From: Euryodendron excelsum
Taxonomy: Eukaryota; Streptophyta; Magnoliopsida; Ericales; Pentaphylacaceae
Direction of reading: 5' to 3'
NCBI GenBank assembly: GCA_033060915.1
Contig: CM065387.1
Location: forward strand, 36,090,501-36,154,500
DNA length: 64,000 nucleotides
Positions 60,201 to 64,000 of the stretch are shown here, in pieces. Positions within the stretch are counted from its first letter, which is position 1; each line of letters starts with the position of its first letter. The position numbers and the translations under genes were made by a program. Under the pieces are notes generated by a model that saw nothing but the letters and a program-made list of their open reading frames with translations, was not told the DNA's origin and searched no databases.

Positions 60201-63200
60201 ACTGATTACTTTGACAAGCAAAGGAATTGAAATAGCACACTGGAAACCAGTGCCCAATAGGCGAACAATCACCTATCAACAACCACATCTAAAACTACGG
60301 CTGTGTAAAGGACATTATCTGAGTAGACGTCTACCCAATCCTAGATGCAGGAGTGGTGACTATGCAACAGACCTAGTCTATTTACTTCACCGAAAAGCAT
60401 CCATACTATGACCCAAAAACCTGTTTCATGCTTTTGAGTTCTGTTGCACCAAAATAATGCCATACTTCTGTGCCAGTAAAAAAGAATAAATAGATTGACA
60501 ATAAATACAAGCCATAATCATCTTTCACACTACGTAACAACTATACATAAGATGGGACCCACGTAGATTACTTACACACCATAGACGATCAACAGTAATA
60601 GACACAATTTCACTATTTTTGAAAATACTAGAAAACTAACATTATACCATACCACAAAAATCAATCCAACCCTACTATTGTCATTTTTTTAAATCCATAT
60701 TAACTAAAAAAATACAAATTATGTTGTCCATTATTTCAACCATTGTTTTGTTATCATTATTAGCAATGGTCAACTTCCCATAACAAGTATAACTTTAATA
60801 CACCAACTCAAACGTTAAATGGTAAATTTTTCCCACCTTTGTGTGCGCTTTAGTTTGATTGCTCGTTAGCGCCCTCCATTCATGCATGCCATAAGTTAGT
60901 TAAAAAAATCTTATATACTTCAAACTATGCATTCCATGAGATCAACTTTAGTCATAGCAAGATGATTCTTCAATGATCTAATGTCTATCCAACATCATTA
61001 TGCTCAACGTAGTAAACATTGTAAACTTTTCATGTGAGGAGTGCACATATATACACCTGTAGTATGAAGCAATCTCATCCACTCTCACTATATGCATTGC
61101 TTTACTTAGGTTAAGCACCTATAGAGGTGAGACTTTATTATTCCTTAGTTTCTGATAGAATATATTATCCTTTCATTTCTTTCGACTTTGACAATGTGAT
61201 TAGGTCATAGTGTGTAGATGCCTTTCATTTGAAGCAATTAACCAATAACCAAAGCCTTTAGATCCCAATTGCATGCAAATGCAACAATCATTTTGTTCAA
61301 ATTTTTAACAGAAGAGGGTTACATGTAGCCCCAAGCTGCTTGTCCATGGAGAACGCATAATTGACAGATCATCTTCTCACCTACAATTGGCCCACAAGGT
61401 GGTCATGGAGGTGTAGACCTCCTTGTTGGGTAGTTTTGAACGGCTTTGGACTTACCAAATTCTTCATAGATTTGCTTACTTGCAGGAGATGCAAGAAATT
61501 TGGAGGTAAGAAAGAGTTCCCACTTTTGCCTTCATTTGTGCATTTGAAGGGGGATTAACAGTGTTAGGAGTTATGTTGCGTTGGTATATGCTGTAGACAA
61601 AATCACCTTGGTTATAATCTGTGTTATGTGTCATGGTTATGAAAAGTTCCTCTAAAGAACACACAATTTCACAAGTAGAGCTTTCGTGACCAGCAAATAA
61701 GTGAGTCGTCGCAAAAAACTAGAAACAATATCTGAAAGAGTTAGCTCGAGGGAAGACAAGATTATGACTTTGATCATGGGTTGGTTCATCAAGATCATGA
61801 TATTGTCAAGCAGTGAAGAACAAGATCATGAATTTGATCATGGGTTGGTTCAACAAAAAGCACTTCTACCAATGATTCATGGATTTGAATGGGTTGAGGG
61901 CTTATAAGTGGTGGTTTTGTATTCATTCTTGATTATAGTAATTGATTTGACTGGACAAGGTGCCGTGATTTATTCACTAAGTGGTCCATGTAAAAATCGT
62001 GTATCTCATGCGATTCCATATTTCCAAATGTTTGTGACATAGAATTGATGATTAGGCATCTGCATTGGTATTAGCACTTAATTAGAAAAAAAATAGTGGA
62101 ACTAAATTAATCGGCCAACAAGACCTATTCACCCCCTAGATCTGTTCAATCCACAACTTTGGAATTCTCAAAAAAGGAAAACTTTAGAAAATGTAAAGGA
62201 ACCTTTGCATACAATCAAACATTACCGTCTTAGTCTTTGACATGATTGAGCCCAAAACCATTAATTGATCCCTTGAGAATACTTCTAGATCTTGTACATT
62301 GGATGGATTCTCTTGTATATGGATTAAATTTTGTATGAGCTAGGTGCACTTGCATACCATCCATTCTTTGGTGTCATTTCATGTAAAACCAATCTACTAT
62401 CTTATTCCCATTCATATGCATATACAAATACGTATAAGCTAATTGCCATTGCCTCCTCATTTTTACCACATGCTAATCTAATTGCTATTTTTTTTTTTTT
62501 TTTTTTTTGTGGTTACATTGGAATTAATCCAATTGCCATTTGCCTTCTCATTTGTCCCACTTGTTAATTATTGCTCTAGTGAAGGTGGAGGAACTTCAAT
62601 TTGGAGAGGTTGGTCGTTTTAAACTCCGTAAAGACTTCATAAACACAGTAAGGATGGTATCGATAGAGATAAATATATATATATATATATATATGGTGGG
62701 CACTTGGGGTTTTGTTAGAAAATTCAAATTAGCTTTTAAAATCAAATTTCGACACTTACACACAAATGGAATGAATTTTAATTACGTAATCCAAAATCCA
62801 AAGAAGGATTTAAGAATGTGAATATCTACCATATCACTTAAAAAGGGTTTCTATTTTTGATGGGGAAAAGAGGATAGCGACCTTTTGCAAAATTTTAAAT
62901 CAGACGTTCTCAGAATTTCATTGAATGTTTTGATTTTAATGCCAAATGCCATTCAATTCTAGACAATCATTCTGAATCATGAACTTGAGACATAATTCAG
63001 CATATATTCCAGAACCATGCCACCAAAAACGCAACTTCTTAGATTCAGAAGACACAAATTCGCTGTTTAAAGTCATGCAAAGAGTAAGTTCACAAATAAT
63101 TATACATATCAACCAATCCATTGAAAAATAACAAACCCCCAAAATTAGACCACACCACATAAAACTTAATGAGCCACAAAGAGCAGAACAAACCGGTTTC

Positions 63201-63484
63201 GCAAACTCAATCTTTATTGAATTCCCAAATAGAACCGTCCCTTGGAGGGCCTGTTTGGCTGCCTTGGCATCCTCGATTTGCTTGTAGTACACAAAACCAT
63301 AACTCCTCGAAGCATACAATGTTATGCTATCGACAGAACCATGTTTCGAGAACAAATTCATTAAATCAGATTCCGTCACGTCGCTGGATATATTTCCGAC
63401 CCACAGATTGTTCGAAGGTGAGTCGGAATCATCCGAGTCCTTCCCACCGTGAGTCAGTTTGCTCGATCTGCTCGGAGGTGGCAT
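51236..63484 (-). CDS. FPA: FPA, RRM and SPOC domain regulator of flowering and 3'-end formation
   Basis: Five coding exons on the minus strand, 63484-63194, 56134-55889, 55232-55092, 54389-53371 and 52598-51236, join in frame to 1019 residues. FPA is a nuclear spen-family protein of the autonomous flowering pathway. It promotes use of proximal poly(A) sites and lowers FLC expression. Three RRMs are visible: residues about 26-95 (LWVGNI, SYGFVYY), 104-175 (LWVSGI, AYIDYF) and 244-312 (VLWIGYP, HYLFVEF). The SPOC domain spans about 530-659, from [20 protein letters not shown] through [20 protein letters not shown] and [15 protein letters not shown] to [10 protein letters not shown]. The C-terminal third is rich in Q, S and P and ends with the conserved [20 protein letters not shown] followed by a poly-Q run. 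It is somewhat longer than the Arabidopsis protein of about 900 residues. All junctions are GT-AG, and the exon 4/5 junction splits an isoleucine codon. Intron 1 is about 7.06 kb. Confidence 0.96.
56135..63193 (-). other. FPA intron 1 (about 7 kb)
   Basis: An unusually long first intron, between RRM1 and RRM2. It contains a duplicated block (57951-58180 and 58196-58397), a short direct repeat around ATCATGGGTTGGTTCA (near 61777 and 61838), a T run of about 22 (62489-62510), a TA run (62668-62693) and scattered frames without family signature. The phrase CAAGACCTATTCACCCCCTAG at about 62119-62139 resembles the tail of decayed plant LTRs. In Arabidopsis, FPA limits its own level by poly(A) site choice within this intron. 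Confidence 0.7.
57951..58397. repeat. Direct duplication of about 245 bp period in FPA intron 1
   Basis: Copy 1 (57951-58180) and copy 2 (58196-58397) share AAAACCTCTACRTAAGACTC at the start and TCTTTCCATAATGCCCTTCC at the end. Copy 1 has an extra piece of about 29 bases near 58046-58074. Confidence 0.88.
63213..63218 (-). promoter_or_regulatory. AATAAA hexamer at the end of FPA exon 1
   Basis: On the minus strand AATAAA spans 63218-63213 within the coding frame of exon 1 and ends 19 bases before the exon/intron boundary at 63194. The intron beyond is rich in T and G. It is a candidate signal for early cleavage and polyadenylation at the start of intron 1; function is inferred. Confidence 0.5.
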
Positions 63485-64000
63485 GGTTGCCGATCAAATC
63501 AAAAACCTAGAAAAGATAGATTACAGATTTCAATTCCAAATCCGATCGAAATCAAGAAATTTCAACCACGGTTCCTTACCCGTAACGATGTAATCGAGAA
63601 CAAACCCTACAAAATTAGGGCACAGAGAAATACGATGAACTGATGACAACCACCGGCCTGATGGAAAGAGGCGTCGAGGAGAGAAAGAAAGGGGTCGAAA
63701 GGAGTATCCCGAGAATATGACGCGAATTTTATAGATAATCCAAAAATATATACAAGTAATTTCCCATAAAATCCCTATCTTAAAACATAAATTACATAAA
63801 CTAATGTGAGAACTGTAATCTCCTATAAATTTCCCATAAAATCCCTAGCGCAAGACATAAATTACATAATCTAATGTGATAACGGTAATCTCCAATAAAA
63901 TCATATTTAAAATCAGAGCTGGAGGGGTATTTTTGACTTTTGGGTCACTTGTTCATTTGCAATTTACATAGTTTTTCTGCAGTTTTTCTGCTAAATCCAA
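63485..64000 (-). promoter_or_regulatory. FPA 5' leader and upstream region
   Basis: The leader contains a TAGGGTTT telo-box on the minus strand (63603-63610, CAAACCCTAC on the plus strand) and further purine-rich sequence. Upstream, a 70-bp unit is repeated in tandem at 63761-63830 and 63831-63900. The transcription start is unknown. Confidence 0.5.
63761..63900. repeat. 70-bp tandem repeat upstream of FPA
   Basis: Two ungapped copies begin TTCCCATAAAATCCCTA and share ATAAATTACATAA.CTAATG. They differ at about ten of seventy positions. Confidence 0.92.

Noticed and set aside
1..64000. tRNA, rRNA, CRISPR or bacterial-type operons
   Set aside because: No tRNA arms with A and B boxes stood out by eye, and the window is plainly eukaryotic; a tRNAscan-SE run would settle small RNA genes.

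Overview
The window is nuclear DNA of a flowering plant, almost certainly a eudicot. The protein-coding genes on the minus strand have many exons with GT-AG introns, and the proteins match well-known plant families. The flanks are AT-rich and full of plant transposable elements: a PIF/Harbinger DNA element, a copia LTR retrotransposon nested in an older LTR, and MITE-like elements. I cannot name the species from the sequence alone.

Layout, left to right. 1-2.6 kb: first coding exon and leader of a PosF21/RF2a-type group I bZIP transcription factor on the minus strand; the rest of the gene lies off the left edge. 2.7-7.3 kb: AT-rich intergenic DNA. 7.27-8.76 kb: the last three exons of electron-transfer flavoprotein:ubiquinone oxidoreductase (ETFQO) on the plus strand, with intact splice sites and all cluster cysteines but no upstream exons, so a 3' gene fragment. 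10.36-16.98 kb: a PIF/Harbinger element with both expected genes, a DDE transposase and a Myb/SANT-like protein, each with an open frame. 18.5-26.6 kb: a complete F-box/SUKH/ApaG gene (SKIP16, the plant counterpart of FBXO3) on the minus strand; its last intron carries a four-copy satellite of about 349 bp. 29.19-39.96 kb: a solo LTR with a perfect 5-bp target duplication, split by an 8.6-kb copia element that has two LTRs, a primer-binding site, a polypurine tract and a gag frame broken by stops, but no recognisable pol. 40-46.4 kb: intergenic DNA with a MITE and microsatellites. 51.2-63.5 kb: the complete five-exon coding region of FPA (three RRMs and a SPOC domain) on the minus strand, with a first intron of about 7 kb and a probable intron in the 3' UTR that extends the transcript towards 46-48 kb.

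The host genes are unrelated in function: a stress or developmental bZIP, a mitochondrial electron-transfer enzyme fragment, an SCF ubiquitin-ligase adaptor, and an RNA-processing regulator of flowering. They do not form a cluster. The main points of interest are the near-complete Harbinger element whose two genes both have a splice acceptor just before the ATG, the dated nesting of two LTR elements, the homogenised satellite in the SKIP16 intron, and the FPA exon 1/intron 1 junction, which carries a canonical AATAAA in a gene known to regulate itself by polyadenylation in intron 1. I found no convincing new multi-gene system.
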